A stretch of DNA of 64,000 nucleotides from Novosphingobium barchaimii LL02 (GCF_001046635.1 NZ_KQ130458.1:177615-241614); one strand, 5' to 3'; positions 16,390 through 26,049 are shown, numbered from the stretch's first letter. Notes: generated from the sequence alone by a model not told the origin. Numbers and translations are program-made.

Positions 16390-17148
16390 TCAGCCTATCG
16401 ACGCTACATCAAGGGGAGAAGGCCTTTTTTTGGTGGCCCTGGCCAGTCGTGGCTTGCGGACGCGGCGCTGGGGAGGAGCCACCAGCCCGGGATAAATGTT
16501 GACGACCCCATCCAGAAACAGAATAATTTCCATCTCTACCCAGGCATCGACGTTTTCAGGCGTGTCGACCCCATATATGAATTTCCGGACGCCGAGATAA
16601 AAGATGCGCGAATTGACGCCAAGCACGAGTTCGGATTCGTTCTGTGTGAGAGGCATCTCTTCAATCGTAGGCAGGCCAAGATCGTGACGAAATTCGGCGC
16701 AAACCGGCCTGACGAGATGTTCTTGCATGAAAGAATACCAGCGACCGTTTATGTCGGATCCCTTAAGACCTGCGAACATGAATAGGCGGACCCAGTCATA
16801 ATTAAGCACTGTCTGGGCGAGCGCCTGGTATACATTTACCAGCCGCTCTCGCAACGGAACATTGCGGTTGCTGATTACAATTTCCCAGTATGGATTCCAC
16901 CGGCCGATGAATACTTCCTGATACACGCGTTCAATCAGTGCGTTCTTGCTGGCAAAATAGCGAAATAACAAAGGGTGCGTGATGTTCAGCCGCTTCGCTA
17001 GCTCGCGTGTGTCACCACCAAACCCTACTTCCGCGAAGAATTGCACGGCGCCTTCCACGATAAGCCGCTCGCGTTCGGCGCGCGGCAACCGCGGAGTGTC
17101 GGTCTGCGTTTTCTTACGCGGGGTCGTCACCTCATTCCCTTCTTTCAT
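16390..17148 (-). CDS. TetR/AcrR family transcriptional regulator
   Basis: About 252-aa repressor. The N-terminal helix-turn-helix is in ERLIVEGAVQFFAEVGF and TRELAKRLNITHPLLFRYF, about residues 35-75; a ligand-binding all-helical C-terminal domain and a basic tail (PQRRVRKPRLARATKKR) follow. The start is uncertain: TTG at 17175, ATG at 17148 (used here) or GTG at 17130, the last with the best ribosome site. A perfect copy of the shared dyad lies just upstream at 17196-17209, suggesting autoregulation. It is the natural candidate to bind all six sites. It lies in a segment apparently inverted by IS6100. Confidence 0.85.
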   Translation of the reverse strand: MKEGNEVTTPRKKTQTDTPRLPRAERERLIVEGAVQFFAEVGFGGDTRELAKRLNITHPLLFRYFASKNALIERVYQEVFIGRWNPYWEIVISNRNVPLRERLVNVYQALAQTVLNYDWVRLFMFAGLKGSDINGRWYSFMQEHLVRPVCAEFRHDLGLPTIEEMPLTQNESELVLGVNSRIFYLGVRKFIYGVDTPENVDAWVEMEIILFLDGVVNIYPGLVAPPQRRVRKPRLARATKKRPSPLDVASIG

Positions 17149-17195
17149 AACCAAGCGCCTTGGCGCCGATGCCAATGGTCGTGAATGCTAAAAAA

Positions 17196-17209
17196 TGACC
17201 GGCTGGTCA
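17196..17209. promoter_or_regulatory. Putative TetR operator, site 6 (before tetR gene itself)
   Basis: TGACCGGCTGGTCA: perfect 5-bp arms TGACC/GGTCA around a 4-bp centre, 48 bp before the chosen TetR start. It is the most symmetric of the six sites. Confidence 0.65.
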
Positions 17210-17329
17210 AGTGCATAGGCGGATGCTTCGCTCCAGCTGACGGCGGTGCGCGCTGAATACGCGCCGCCGCTGGAAGAGGTCCTTACTCTGTGAGTTGTTG
17301 CATGTGCGCTTGCAGCATTGTGGCCGGCG

Positions 17330-17347
17330 GGCAGGAGTTGGGAATTG
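17330..17347 (-). repeat. 18-bp inverted flank, partner of 13847-13864
   Basis: GGCAGGAGTTGGGAATTG abuts the left end of IS6100 copy 3 and is the reverse complement of the left flank of copy 2. Joining the two flanks at this repeat restores a continuous region with the TetR gene divergent from the acyl-CoA ligase operon. Confidence 0.85.
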
Positions 17348-18227
17348 GGCTCTGTTGCAAAGATTGGCGGCAGTCAGAGGTAGGCTGTCGCTCTGCGCCG
17401 ATCAGGCGGCTGCTGCGAAATGGTGGTTGAGCATGCCCATGGCCTCCGTCAGCGCCGAGGGCCCAATGCCAAAAGCTCTCTCCACAAGGCGCACCTCGCC
17501 CCTGATGCCGGGCTGCAGGCACCAGGGGCGAGCCTGTCCTTTGCGCAGGGCTCGCATGACTTCGAATCCCTTGATCGTGGCATAGGCCGTGGGGATCGAT
17601 TTGAAACCGCGCACCGGCTTGATCAGTATCTTGAGCTTTCCGTGATCGGCCTCGATCACGTTATTGAGATACTTCACCTGCCGGTGGGCCGTCTCCCGGT
17701 CCAGCTTTCCTTCGCGCTTCAATTCGGTGATCGCTGCACCATAGCTCGGCGCTTTGTCGGTATTGAGCGTGGCAGGCTTTTCCCAGTGCTTCAGGCCTCG
17801 CAGGGCCTTGCCCAGGAACCGCTTCGCTGCCTTGGCGCTGCGGGTCGGCGACAGGTAGAAATCGATCGTGTCGCCCCGCTTGTCGACTGCCCGGTACAGG
17901 TAGGTCCACTTGCCCCGCACCTTGACGTAGGTTTCATCCAGGCGCCAGCTCGGATCAAAGCCACGCCGCCAGAACCAGCGCAGCCGCTTCTCCATCTCCG
18001 GGGCGTAGCACTGGACCCAGCGATAGATCGTCGTATGGTCGACCGAAATGCCGCGTTCCGCCAGCATTTCCTCAAGGTCGCGATAGCTGATCGGATAGCG
18101 ACAATACCAGCGCACCGCCCACAGGATCACATCACCCTGGAAATGGCGCCACTTGAAATCCGTCATCGTTCCGTCCGTCCAATCTCCGCCAAGCATGCTC
18201 AAGCTTCACGATTTTTGCAACAGAGCC
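17348..18227 (-). mobile_element. IS6100 copy 3 (complete, 880 bp)
   Basis: Both 14-bp terminal repeats are present. The left flank GGGAATTG and right flank GGAAAGCG differ. The right end cuts into a Tn3-family transposase gene. Minus orientation, opposed to copy 2. Confidence 0.97.
17402..18166 (-). CDS. tnpA: IS6100 transposase, copy 3
   Basis: 254-aa transposase identical to the other copies in the window. Confidence 0.95.
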   Translation of the reverse strand: MTDFKWRHFQGDVILWAVRWYCRYPISYRDLEEMLAERGISVDHTTIYRWVQCYAPEMEKRLRWFWRRGFDPSWRLDETYVKVRGKWTYLYRAVDKRGDTIDFYLSPTRSAKAAKRFLGKALRGLKHWEKPATLNTDKAPSYGAAITELKREGKLDRETAHRQVKYLNNVIEADHGKLKILIKPVRGFKSIPTAYATIKGFEVMRALRKGQARPWCLQPGIRGEVRLVERAFGIGPSALTEAMGMLNHHFAAAA

Positions 18228-18797
18228 GGAAAGCGCATCCGGTCCGACATCATCGCTGAGCAATGGGACGACGTGCTGCGCCTCGTAGGGTCGATCAAGG
18301 CCGGACACGTGGCGCCGTCGGTCATGCTGCGAAAGCTCGCCGCCTATGAGCGGCAGAACCAGCTCGACGTCGCGCTACAGGAAATCGGCAAAATCGAGCG
18401 GACGCTGTTCATGCTGGATTGGCTGGAAAATCCCGATCTACGCCGGCGATGCCATGCCGGCCTCAACAACAGCGAGCAGCGCCATGCCCTGACGCAGGCG
18501 ATCTACACATTCCGCCAGGGTCGGATCATCGACCGCAGTCATGAGGCACAGAAATATCGCGCATCCGGCCTCAACCTGGTCATCGCCGCGATCGTCTATT
18601 GGAACACGATCTACATGGATGCCGCTGCCCAACATCTCCGGTCAACATCGGTCGCGGTGCCTGATGATCTGCTTGCCCATACCTCCCCTGTTGGCTGGGA
18701 GCATATTGCTTTCTCCGGCGATTTCCTCTGGGATAGAGCCGCTGCTTCCAATGGCCGCAAGGCCCTCAATCTGCCGCCGGATAGCCGCGTCGCCTAA
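18228..18797 (+). pseudogene. tnpA: Tn3-family transposase, C-terminal fragment
   Basis: About the last 190 residues of a Tn3-type TnpA, starting right at the IS6100 end. APSVMLRKLAAYERQNQLDVAL, ERTLFMLDWLENPDLRRRCHAGLNN and the RSHEAQKYRASGLNLVIAA block (with the catalytic Glu) are diagnostic, and the C-terminus is intact. Where it overlaps the other fragment (20218-22800) the two are clearly related but not identical, so they come from two different transposons. The N-terminal 80% is missing. Confidence 0.9.
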
Positions 18798-18827
18798 GCG
18801 TTCCCTGACTGTTCGTCCTTAGCGTTG

Positions 18828-19086
18828 CGTGTGGATGGCTCCCGCGTTGCGGTGCGATTTTCTGACGTTCTGACATGCCATATCGAGTGCAGTCGCGTGT
18901 CCGGCCTTTATGTGCAGCCTTTATACGGCTGCTGGCCTTGAAGGATTCCGCCAGCCCTGGCCTCCTCATCGTTTACGCGGACTCGAAGTCCTGTACGCTA
19001 AGCAGGTTTGCCGAAGCTCGGTGGATCGAATGGCTTGCCTTCAGTCGGTCTTCACACCTCAACCTTGTTTTGCCATCGCCTGCCAA
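18828..19086 (-). ncRNA. Candidate bridge RNA region of IS110-family copy A
   Basis: IS110-family recombinases use a non-coding bridge RNA from the element's long untranslated end. This element's 3' end is about 259 bp without a gene. It contains ACGCTAAG (18995-19002, plus strand), whose complement CTTAGCGT occurs in the flank beginning two bases outside the element (18819-18826). A guide-target match of that kind is expected, but an 8-base match could be chance. Confidence 0.4.
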
Positions 19087-20121
19087 TCAGGCTGCGATCG
19101 CCAATTCCTTTCTTTCATACTCGACGCCGCGCGTCATCACCACCCATGCAATACGCGCCATCTTGTTGGCCAGAGCAACGGCCACGACCTTGGGCGGACG
19201 GCGATCAAGCAAGGCTTTGGCCCATTCAAAGCCTTTGACGCTGCCCGCCCGGACATGCCGCAGCACTGAAGTCGCACCGACGACCAGCAATTGTCGCAGG
19301 TAGCGATTGCCGCCCTTGGTAATCTTGCCCAGGCGGGTCTTGCCACCTGACGAGTTTTGCCGGGGCACGAGTCCAAGCCAGGCGGCGAAATGGCGGGCCG
19401 ACCTGAAGCTCTGCGCGTTGGTCACCATCGACGCGAGCGCCGAGGCGGTGATCACACCAACGCCGGGGATGGTTTCAAGGATGTTGCTGACGTCGTTGCG
19501 ATAATGCCAGCGGGTCAACTGCTTATCGATCCCGGTGAGCTTGTCCTGCAGTTCTTGAATGTGGCGCGCTAAGACGCCGAGTGTCTCGCGCGCCAGTTCC
19601 GGAAGATCGAGTTCGTCCCCTTTCGCAAGCCGATCGACCATGCGCACCACCTGCGCCACGCCGGTACCCGTCACAAGACCGAATTCGGCCAGATGGCTGC
19701 GCACGGCATTGAACATCATCGTCCGCTGCTTGATCAGCAGTGCCCGCGTTTTGTGCAGCACGCCGCCAGCCTGCTGGTCAACTGACTTGATTTCGACGAA
19801 CCGCATTGTCGGCCGCGTCACCGCCTCGCAAATCGCTTCGGCATCGGCGGCATCGTTCTTCTGCCGCTTGACGTAAGGTTTCACGTAGATCGGCGGGATG
19901 AGTTTTACGTCGTGGCCCAGGTTCTGGAGCTGCCGACCCCAGTGATGCGCCGTTCCGCAGGCTTCGATCCCGATCAGAACCGGAGGCAATGCCGCGAAAA
20001 ACTTCAACATCTGTCCGCGCTTCAATTGCCGGGTCACAACCACCTGACCCGCAGCGTCTACACCATGGACCTGGAACACCGACTTCGCGATATCCAGCCC
20101 AATCGTGACAATCTCACTCAT
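19087..20121 (-). CDS. IS110-family transposase, copy A
   Basis: 344-aa DEDD recombinase. The N-terminal RuvC-like domain has GLDIAKSVF, GIEACGTAHHW and the NDAADAEAI acidic cluster; the C-terminal Tnp2 domain has ETIPGVGVITASAL and AAWLGLVPRQNSSGGKTRLG with its nucleophilic Ser. Full length and apparently intact. Distinct from copy B at 24065, which shares only the family motifs. Confidence 0.9.
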   Translation of the reverse strand: MSEIVTIGLDIAKSVFQVHGVDAAGQVVVTRQLKRGQMLKFFAALPPVLIGIEACGTAHHWGRQLQNLGHDVKLIPPIYVKPYVKRQKNDAADAEAICEAVTRPTMRFVEIKSVDQQAGGVLHKTRALLIKQRTMMFNAVRSHLAEFGLVTGTGVAQVVRMVDRLAKGDELDLPELARETLGVLARHIQELQDKLTGIDKQLTRWHYRNDVSNILETIPGVGVITASALASMVTNAQSFRSARHFAAWLGLVPRQNSSGGKTRLGKITKGGNRYLRQLLVVGATSVLRHVRAGSVKGFEWAKALLDRRPPKVVAVALANKMARIAWVVMTRGVEYERKELAIAA

Positions 20122-20217
20122 CGTCCGTCTCCTCGCTCTTCAGCCGAGGCAGTCTGCCTCAGCCGGTGAGCGGGAGCCATCCACTCCATCGTCTGGCGTA
20201 CTTTCCACGCTACGCCC

Positions 20218-22800
20218 TCAATCGAGCGTGAACAAAGTGCGCTCGATACGGCCCAGTTCAGCCAATGCAAAATCCAGCCTGTTCTGGCGTTTGTAGGCGG
20301 CAAGTTTTCGCAAGATTACTGACGGCGCCACCGTGCCATCCTTGATTGAGGCGACAATCCTGACGATGTCATCCCAATCGGCCTCGATCGCTGCCGTTTT
20401 GATGGTGCGGCCCATCAGATTTTCGATGCCCTTGTATGTCGATGGCGCAGCGATCGAACCCAGCTTGCGGTCGCCAATATCGCGCAGCCGGGGCGCGAAG
20501 CGGAACCCGAGTAGGTGGCAGAGTGCGAAAACATGATCGGTGGCGCCGCCGGTATCGGTATAGTGCTCATGCAACGGAAGGTTGCCGGCGCCCAGGACAA
20601 GCCCGTCGAGCACGTAAGGCGCTTCACCTGCCGTCGCGGACATGATCCGTGATCCGAATGATGCGAAGTGATCGGAAAGGTGAGAATAGATTTTCACGCC
20701 AGGTTCGGCGCCATATTTGGCATTGACGTCCGCCGCCCCTGAACGGCTCCGCCCCGACCGGAAGAACTGGCCATCGGACGACGAACTGGTGCCAGCGCCC
20801 CAATGCCGCGCGAAGGGTAATTCGTGATGGGCTGAGATGATCATGGCCAGCGCGGCCTGATAGTTCTCGGGTGAAAGATACCAGTTGTGGGTCCATGCGA
20901 GTTGGGCATAGCTGACGCCTTCGCTGGCATTGGCCATCCGCTCCAGCCCGAGGTTGGTGCCATCAGCCAGAATTGCGGCGAGTACCGTGCTGGGGTTGTC
21001 GTGCTCCTTGCCTGAGCGCAGGTCACGGAATGCGTTCAAAAAACCAGTGCGTTCGGCGACTTCAAGCAGCAGCTCGGTGATGCGCACGCGGGGAAGCAGG
21101 GTATCGAGCTTGCGATCGAGGGCTTCAGCTTCCGGTGGGGTGACAGGCGGCATTTGCTGAAGCTTGAGCCGGTCTCGTTCGAGCGACACTCCCTCAAGCT
21201 TGTTTGTTTTCAACTGCTTGGCAAATCGGCGCAGCCGCCAGTCAAGATTTCGTGCCCGGTCAGCGAGGTAGGATGCAGCATTTGAATCGAACGGAAGCAC
21301 ATCCGCCACTTTGGCGGCGTCGCGCCGACCCAGCAAATAGGCATCGAAGCGCTGATAGTTGCGGGTTCCCTCGATCCATACATCACCGGCGCGCAAACGA
21401 TCACGCAAGGTTGCCATGATCGCAATTTCATAACGTCGGCGGTCGATACGGCCGCTTTCGGTGATGAGACGCTTCCACTGCCGATTGGGGAATGGCAGTG
21501 GAACGCCATCGGGAAGGTCGCGCGACTTTCGTGTGTTCGCATCGCGAATGACATCGATGGCTTTGATCAGTGCCGTCCCTGTTCCAGACGCCTTGAAGGT
21601 GAAGGCGTCCAGAAATGCCGGGCTGAAACGCCGTAGCGTGGCGTAACGCTCGGTTGCCGTTACCAGTGCGTCCTCGCCGGCAAGATCAGCAAGGGCATCT
21701 ACTTGGGCCTTTGCCGCAACAAGCCGGTGCCAGCCCACCGCTTCGTCAATCAATTCGAGCGGATCGCCGCCATTCTGGACAGCCTCATCAAGTGCTGTAA
21801 TCGTGGCGCCAAACAGCCGCATGAGTTGCCCCACCGACTGAATACTATCTTGGTAGCGACGCTCGCGCCCACGCCGCGCGCGCGTGAACATGCCGCCGAT
21901 AAGTCGGTCAAACATTTGGATCGCGGCATCGGCAAGTCTGGCCTCAAGGTCGATCACTGCGGCCGTCAACGTCGCCCGCCTGCGATTGACGCTGTAATCC
22001 GAAAGCAGGAATGCCGGTGCCACGCCGCCCTCGCGGACAAATTGGGCAAAGCGGAATTCCGGAATGGCGCCCCCAACTACCGGGTGGATACCTATGCCGC
22101 GAACATAGCGCAGGCGCTCAAGCAAGCCATTGATATTGGCCGCAGTCGGGGCTTCTTCGAAATTACGCAACCACGCCAGCGGTGTCATGCCGAAATCCGG
22201 GTTGTTGATTACGAGTTCGTCTAGCCGTGTCAGTTCAGCAGAGCTGAGGCCTTCGACGATTGCGGCTGCGGCAGCTTTGCGTGCGCGTGCCCGGCCAGCA
22301 AGACCGGCGCGTTCCAGTGTGTCGCCTGACGGAAGAATGAACCGCTCACCCTTCAGGCCAACCATGAGGGCGCGAACAATCGGTTCACCTCTGTCTGTAT
22401 ACTCGGCGGCTTGCGCGGCAAGATTCAGGGCAAGTGCCAGGTCGCCGCGTCGAAACGGGCGTATGCCAAGATAACGCGCCACGAGATCGGCATGATCGGT
22501 ACGGGTTTGCGCGCGCTGACCATATGCAGAGAAGGAGGAAGGATCGACGAATAACTGTGCCGCGAGGTACTGAAGAATGACGTCGGGAAGCCCGATCTCG
22601 GGTTGCAGACCAAAGCCGGGATGTCGCATCAAAGCGATTTGTGCAGCCAGACCGAGGCGATTTGCTGGACCATAGCGGCGCCCAACCAATTCAACATCTT
22701 CCGCAGAAAGGGTATAATGCCCAATGATCGCGGTTTCTTGGACAGGAGGATCGAACAGGCGCCGGCGCTCGTCTCCGGTCAGAAGTCGGCGTCGTGCCAT
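20218..22800 (-). pseudogene. tnpA: Tn3-family transposase lacking its C-terminus
   Basis: 860 aa from ATG 22800 (ribosome site GGGAGA), beginning MARRRLLTGDERRRLF; full-length relatives have roughly 970-1000 residues. The N-terminal DUF4158-like domain and the catalytic core with the first Asp (SYAQLAWTHNWYL region) and second Asp (YTDTGGATDHVFALCHLLGFRFAPR) are present. The reading frame ends at RIERTLFTLD followed by a stop, before the block carrying the catalytic Glu. It is therefore inactive. It belongs with the mer genes and tnpR as one Tn3-type mercury transposon. Confidence 0.85.
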
Positions 22801-24064
22801 TTTGCTCTCCCGCTGAGGCGAATAACAAAATTGACACCAAAGCGGCTTGCACTGGAGGGAGGCCATTCGTTGCCGGTTGATCCCCGAGCAATCACCCGGC
22901 GCAGCAAGACAGTTTGGCGACATCCTTATCAAACGTTTGGGCCGCCAGTTTGAGGCCTTCCACAGTGGTCAGGTAAGGAAATATCGTTGCACCCAATTCC
23001 AGGGTGGTCATGCCGTGTTTGATCGCCAGCACCAGTGTCTGGATCGAATCCGCGCCTTCGGGTGCCATGATCTGGCCGCCCAGCAAACGGTCGTTCGCCT
23101 TGTCGGCAATCAGTTTGATGAGACCCCGCGTATCGCGTGCTGCCAGTGCCCTTGGCACAGCATCGAGCGGGAGCAGCGAAACCTTGATGTCCAGGCCTTG
23201 CGCCCGTGCTGTCGTTTCAGTGAGGCCGGCGCTGGCGACTTGCGGGTCGGTGAAGACGACGGATGGCATGGAGGAATTGTCGTAGCGGTATTGGTTGCCC
23301 GTCACCGCGTTGCGCGCGGCCAGTTTTGCGCCATAGGCGGCCATGTAGACGAACTGGTCCCGTCCCGTTACATCGCCCGCCGCGTAAATGCCTGGAACCG
23401 ACGTTTCGAGGTGGTCATCGACGACGATTCCACCATTACGGGCAAGCACTATGCCGCGCTCCTCCAGCCCAAGCCCGTCGCTATTGGGTCGGCGTCCGGT
23501 GGCGATGAGCACCTGTTCCGCCGCGACGGTGTCACAATGCCCCTCGCAGGTCAATTCGACCCCGCTCTGTGTTTGGGCGATACGCTGATAGCCGACACCT
23601 GCGCAAACCCGCACGCCCTCGGCTTCCAAATAGTTTTTCAGCGCGGCACTCACTTCCGGGTCCATTTCGGGGAGCAGGCGGCTTCGGCAGCAGATGGTGA
23701 CATCAACGCCCAGACGCGAAAACATCTGTCCCAGTTCTACCCCGATCACCCCGCCACCGATCACCAGCAGCGATTTGGGCAAGCGATCCAGCGCCAGCGC
23801 CGATGTGCTGGTTAGGTAGGGCACGCTGTCCATCCCCGGAATCGGCGGCACGGCGGCGTGCGCACCCATCGCCAATATGACCTTGCCGACCTTCATGGGC
23901 GCATCGCCGACAATCAGCGCACCATCGGCAAAGCGTGCCTTGCCCTCGATATAGCTCACACCGTCATAGGCGGGCAGCAGATCGACATATTTTATGGAAT
24001 GGCCCGCCCCAACTCTCCCGACATCGGTTACAATGCCGGTGCTTGAATAGAGGAGGAACGAGCC

Positions 24065-25093
24065 ATGACTATTGTGATGATCGGAATCGATTTAGGCAAG
24101 AACAGCTGCAGCCTTGCCGGACTGGATGAGAGCGGCGCGGTGGTTTTGCGGCGTCGGATGCAGCCGGCGACGATTGTAAGTTTTGCGGCAAAGCAACCCC
24201 ATTGTACGATCGCGATGGAGGCATGCTGCGGAGCGCACTATCTCGGCCGGCTGCTGTCGTCTCAGGGCCACACGGTCAAGCTGATGGCGCCGGAGTATGT
24301 GCGCCCCTACGTGAAAGCGCAGAAAAATGACGATCGAGACGCTGAAGCGATAGCGGAAGCGGCGACGCGTCCGACGATGCGCTTTGTCGACCTCAAGACG
24401 CAGGAGCAGCTTGATATTCAATCGCTGCACCGGGTGCGCTCCCGTCTCGTGGGCGCTCGCACAAGCCTGATCAACCAGCTCCGGGCTGTGCTGCTCGAAC
24501 GGGGCATGACTGCGCCTCAAGGGCGACGCAAGTTCGAACAGGCTATTGAAGGGCTGCTCAACGATCCTGAGCGTTTGCCCGAAGGACGTGTGCGGCAGCT
24601 CGTGGTCGACATGCGCGAAGAATGGTTAGGTCTGGACGCCCGGATAGGCAATCTCGACACAGAGTTTGTTGCACTTGCTCGTGCCGACGAAACTGCGCGA
24701 CGACTGACCTCGATCCCGGGGATTGGCGCGCTTAACGCGACGGCGCTACTGGCCGCGGCCGGAAACGCCGAAGGCTTCGACCACGCGAGAGATTTTGGCG
24801 CCTGGCTAGGTCTGGTGCCCAGGCAGCACACCACCGGTGGCAGACCCAGGTTGCTTGGTATCAGCAAGCGTGGGAACACGTATTTGCGGACGCTATTGAT
24901 CCACGGCGCGAGAGCCGCGCTGCCCACTCTGGAGAAAACCGACTCAGCATTGGGGCAATGGTTACGTGATCTGCTCGCAAGGCGACATCGCAACGCGGTC
25001 GTTGTGGCGCTGGCCAACAAAATGGCTCGGATCGTCTGGGCGCTGATCAGGCACAAGGCCGTGTTTTCTCTTAAACCGGCGATAGTCGCTTGA
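24065..25093 (+). CDS. IS110-family transposase, copy B
   Basis: 342-aa DEDD recombinase: GIDLGKNSCSLAG, MEACCGAHYLGR and NDDRDAEAIAEA in the RuvC-like domain; SIPGIGALNATALLAAAG and GAWLGLVPRQHTTGGRPRLLG in the C-terminal domain. Ribosome site AGGAGGAACGAGCC before the ATG. Intact. Confidence 0.92.
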   Translation: MTIVMIGIDLGKNSCSLAGLDESGAVVLRRRMQPATIVSFAAKQPHCTIAMEACCGAHYLGRLLSSQGHTVKLMAPEYVRPYVKAQKNDDRDAEAIAEAATRPTMRFVDLKTQEQLDIQSLHRVRSRLVGARTSLINQLRAVLLERGMTAPQGRRKFEQAIEGLLNDPERLPEGRVRQLVVDMREEWLGLDARIGNLDTEFVALARADETARRLTSIPGIGALNATALLAAAGNAEGFDHARDFGAWLGLVPRQHTTGGRPRLLGISKRGNTYLRTLLIHGARAALPTLEKTDSALGQWLRDLLARRHRNAVVVALANKMARIVWALIRHKAVFSLKPAIVA

Positions 25094-25351
25094 TGCAATC
25101 GATCACCGGCAGACGACCTGTTTGGTGATCCACGGAATGTCTGCGGGAGGAATTTTGAAGATGGCCTGACGGTTCACCGACGTCCCAACAGCCTGACCAA
25201 AAAAATGGCACTTGATGCCGTGACTTTTATGAGGCCAGGGACGTGCGGCTCTCCATCTTGGCAACGGCCCAGCCGTTATGCCGTATACGTTGATGCAGAC
25301 CAGTCAGTTGCCAGTCGAATAAAAACTCTTGCGGACGGGGCGGGCCATACG
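25094..25351 (+). ncRNA. Candidate bridge RNA region of IS110-family copy B
   Basis: The long 3' non-coding end of an IS1111-type element. It contains CCAAAAAAAT (25197-25206), which is complementary, apart from one base in the homopolymer, to the merA target strand at the insertion point (eight T's then GG). This agrees with a guide-target relation but the match is of low complexity. Confidence 0.4.
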
Positions 25352-25707
25352 TTTTTTGGCGCAGCGTCGTGACAAGATCGTCCTTCGACGCCGCCAATAC
25401 GGACCAGTCATCCATCTGGACAGCGCCCCCAAGGCCGGGAAAGCGCGCGGCGGCAAGCCCACCATGCACCGCTTCGGCGGCGCGGATCAGCGTCTTGGAA
25501 GGAACGCAGCCAACATTGACACAGGTGCCGCCAATCGTGCCGTGACCGACGAGCGCCACTTTCGCGCCCAGATCGGCAGCGGCGATCGCGGCGGAGAACC
25601 CGGCAGAACCCGCGCCGATGACGGCCACGTCAAATCCTTCCTGCCCGGGGCGGTTGCAACAGTCGTTCATTGCTTATCACTTTCTTGAGGCGCTGGCGGC
25701 GCCCCGC

Positions 25708-26037
25708 TCAGTTTTGAATAGCGCGCGCCGGATAACCCGCGTTGGTTGATGCAGCGGCAATCGCAGCAGCATTGGTGCGGCGCGGGTTATAGGTTGCGCG
25801 CGCGGTCTTGGCTGCGAAATCGACCGTGACCGCCGTTACCCCGGCGACGCCTTCCATCGCCTTCTTCACGGTGATCGGGCAGGTGGCGCAGGTCATGTTC
25901 TCTATGGCAAAGGTGGTTTGCTTCTGAGCGGTTGCGGTAGCCGCGGGGCGATCTTGCGCCGTGCCACTAACTGCATAGGCGACCCCGCCGCCAGCCATAG
26001 CCAGCACGGCCATAGCGATACATACTGTCTTTTTCAT
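25708..26037 (-). CDS. merP: Periplasmic mercury-binding protein
   Basis: 109 aa with a signal peptide (CIAMAVLAMAGGGVAYA) and one heavy-metal-associated domain with the metal site ENMTCATCPITVKKAM (a TC-x-x-C site, Cys pair near residues 51-54). MerP takes Hg(II) in the periplasm and hands it to MerT. It lies 12 bp after merT and before the split merA in a minus-strand operon. Confidence 0.93.
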   Translation of the reverse strand: MKKTVCIAMAVLAMAGGGVAYAVSGTAQDRPAATATAQKQTTFAIENMTCATCPITVKKAMEGVAGVTAVTVDFAAKTARATYNPRRTNAAAIAAASTNAGYPARAIQN

Positions 26038-26049
26038 GGGTATTTCCTT

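Larger units (their letters stand above)
18828..20191 (-). mobile_element. IS110-family element (IS1111 type), copy A
   Basis: Subterminal inverted repeats GTGGATGGCTCCCG (18831-18844) and CGGGAGCCATCCAC (20171-20184) flank the transposase gene. In IS1111-type elements the repeats sit about 7 bp and 3 bp inside the tips, which gives the boundaries stated, plus or minus a few bases. The upstream non-coding part is short (about 70 bp) and the downstream part long (about 260 bp). It lies between two Tn3 transposase remnants. Confidence 0.75.
23992..25351 (+). mobile_element. IS110-family element (IS1111 type), copy B, in merA
   Basis: 1360 bp. Subterminal repeats ATGGCCCGCCCC (23999-24010) and GGGGCGGGCCAT (25337-25348) lie 7 bp and 3 bp inside the tips, the arrangement known for the IS1111 subgroup. 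No target duplication is left, as expected for this family, and the exact tips are fixed by restoration of the merA frame. The insertion lies in a poly-T/poly-A run. Confidence 0.88.
22892..25670 (-). pseudogene. merA: Mercuric reductase, split by an IS110-family insertion
   Basis: The N-terminal part is 25352-25670 ([19 protein letters not shown], active-site [13 protein letters not shown]). The C-terminal part is 22892-23991 (VIGGGVIGVELGQMF, GDVTGRDQFVYMAAYGAKLAA, and the C-terminal Hg-binding CysCys in LSCCAG). Removing 23992-25351 joins the halves in frame at a run of eight A's (RQKKYVDLL) to give 472 aa. There is no N-terminal HMA domain. The intact enzyme reduces Hg(II) to Hg(0) with NADPH; the insertion should abolish it. 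The upstream half continues into the IS and stops at 25227. Confidence 0.92.
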
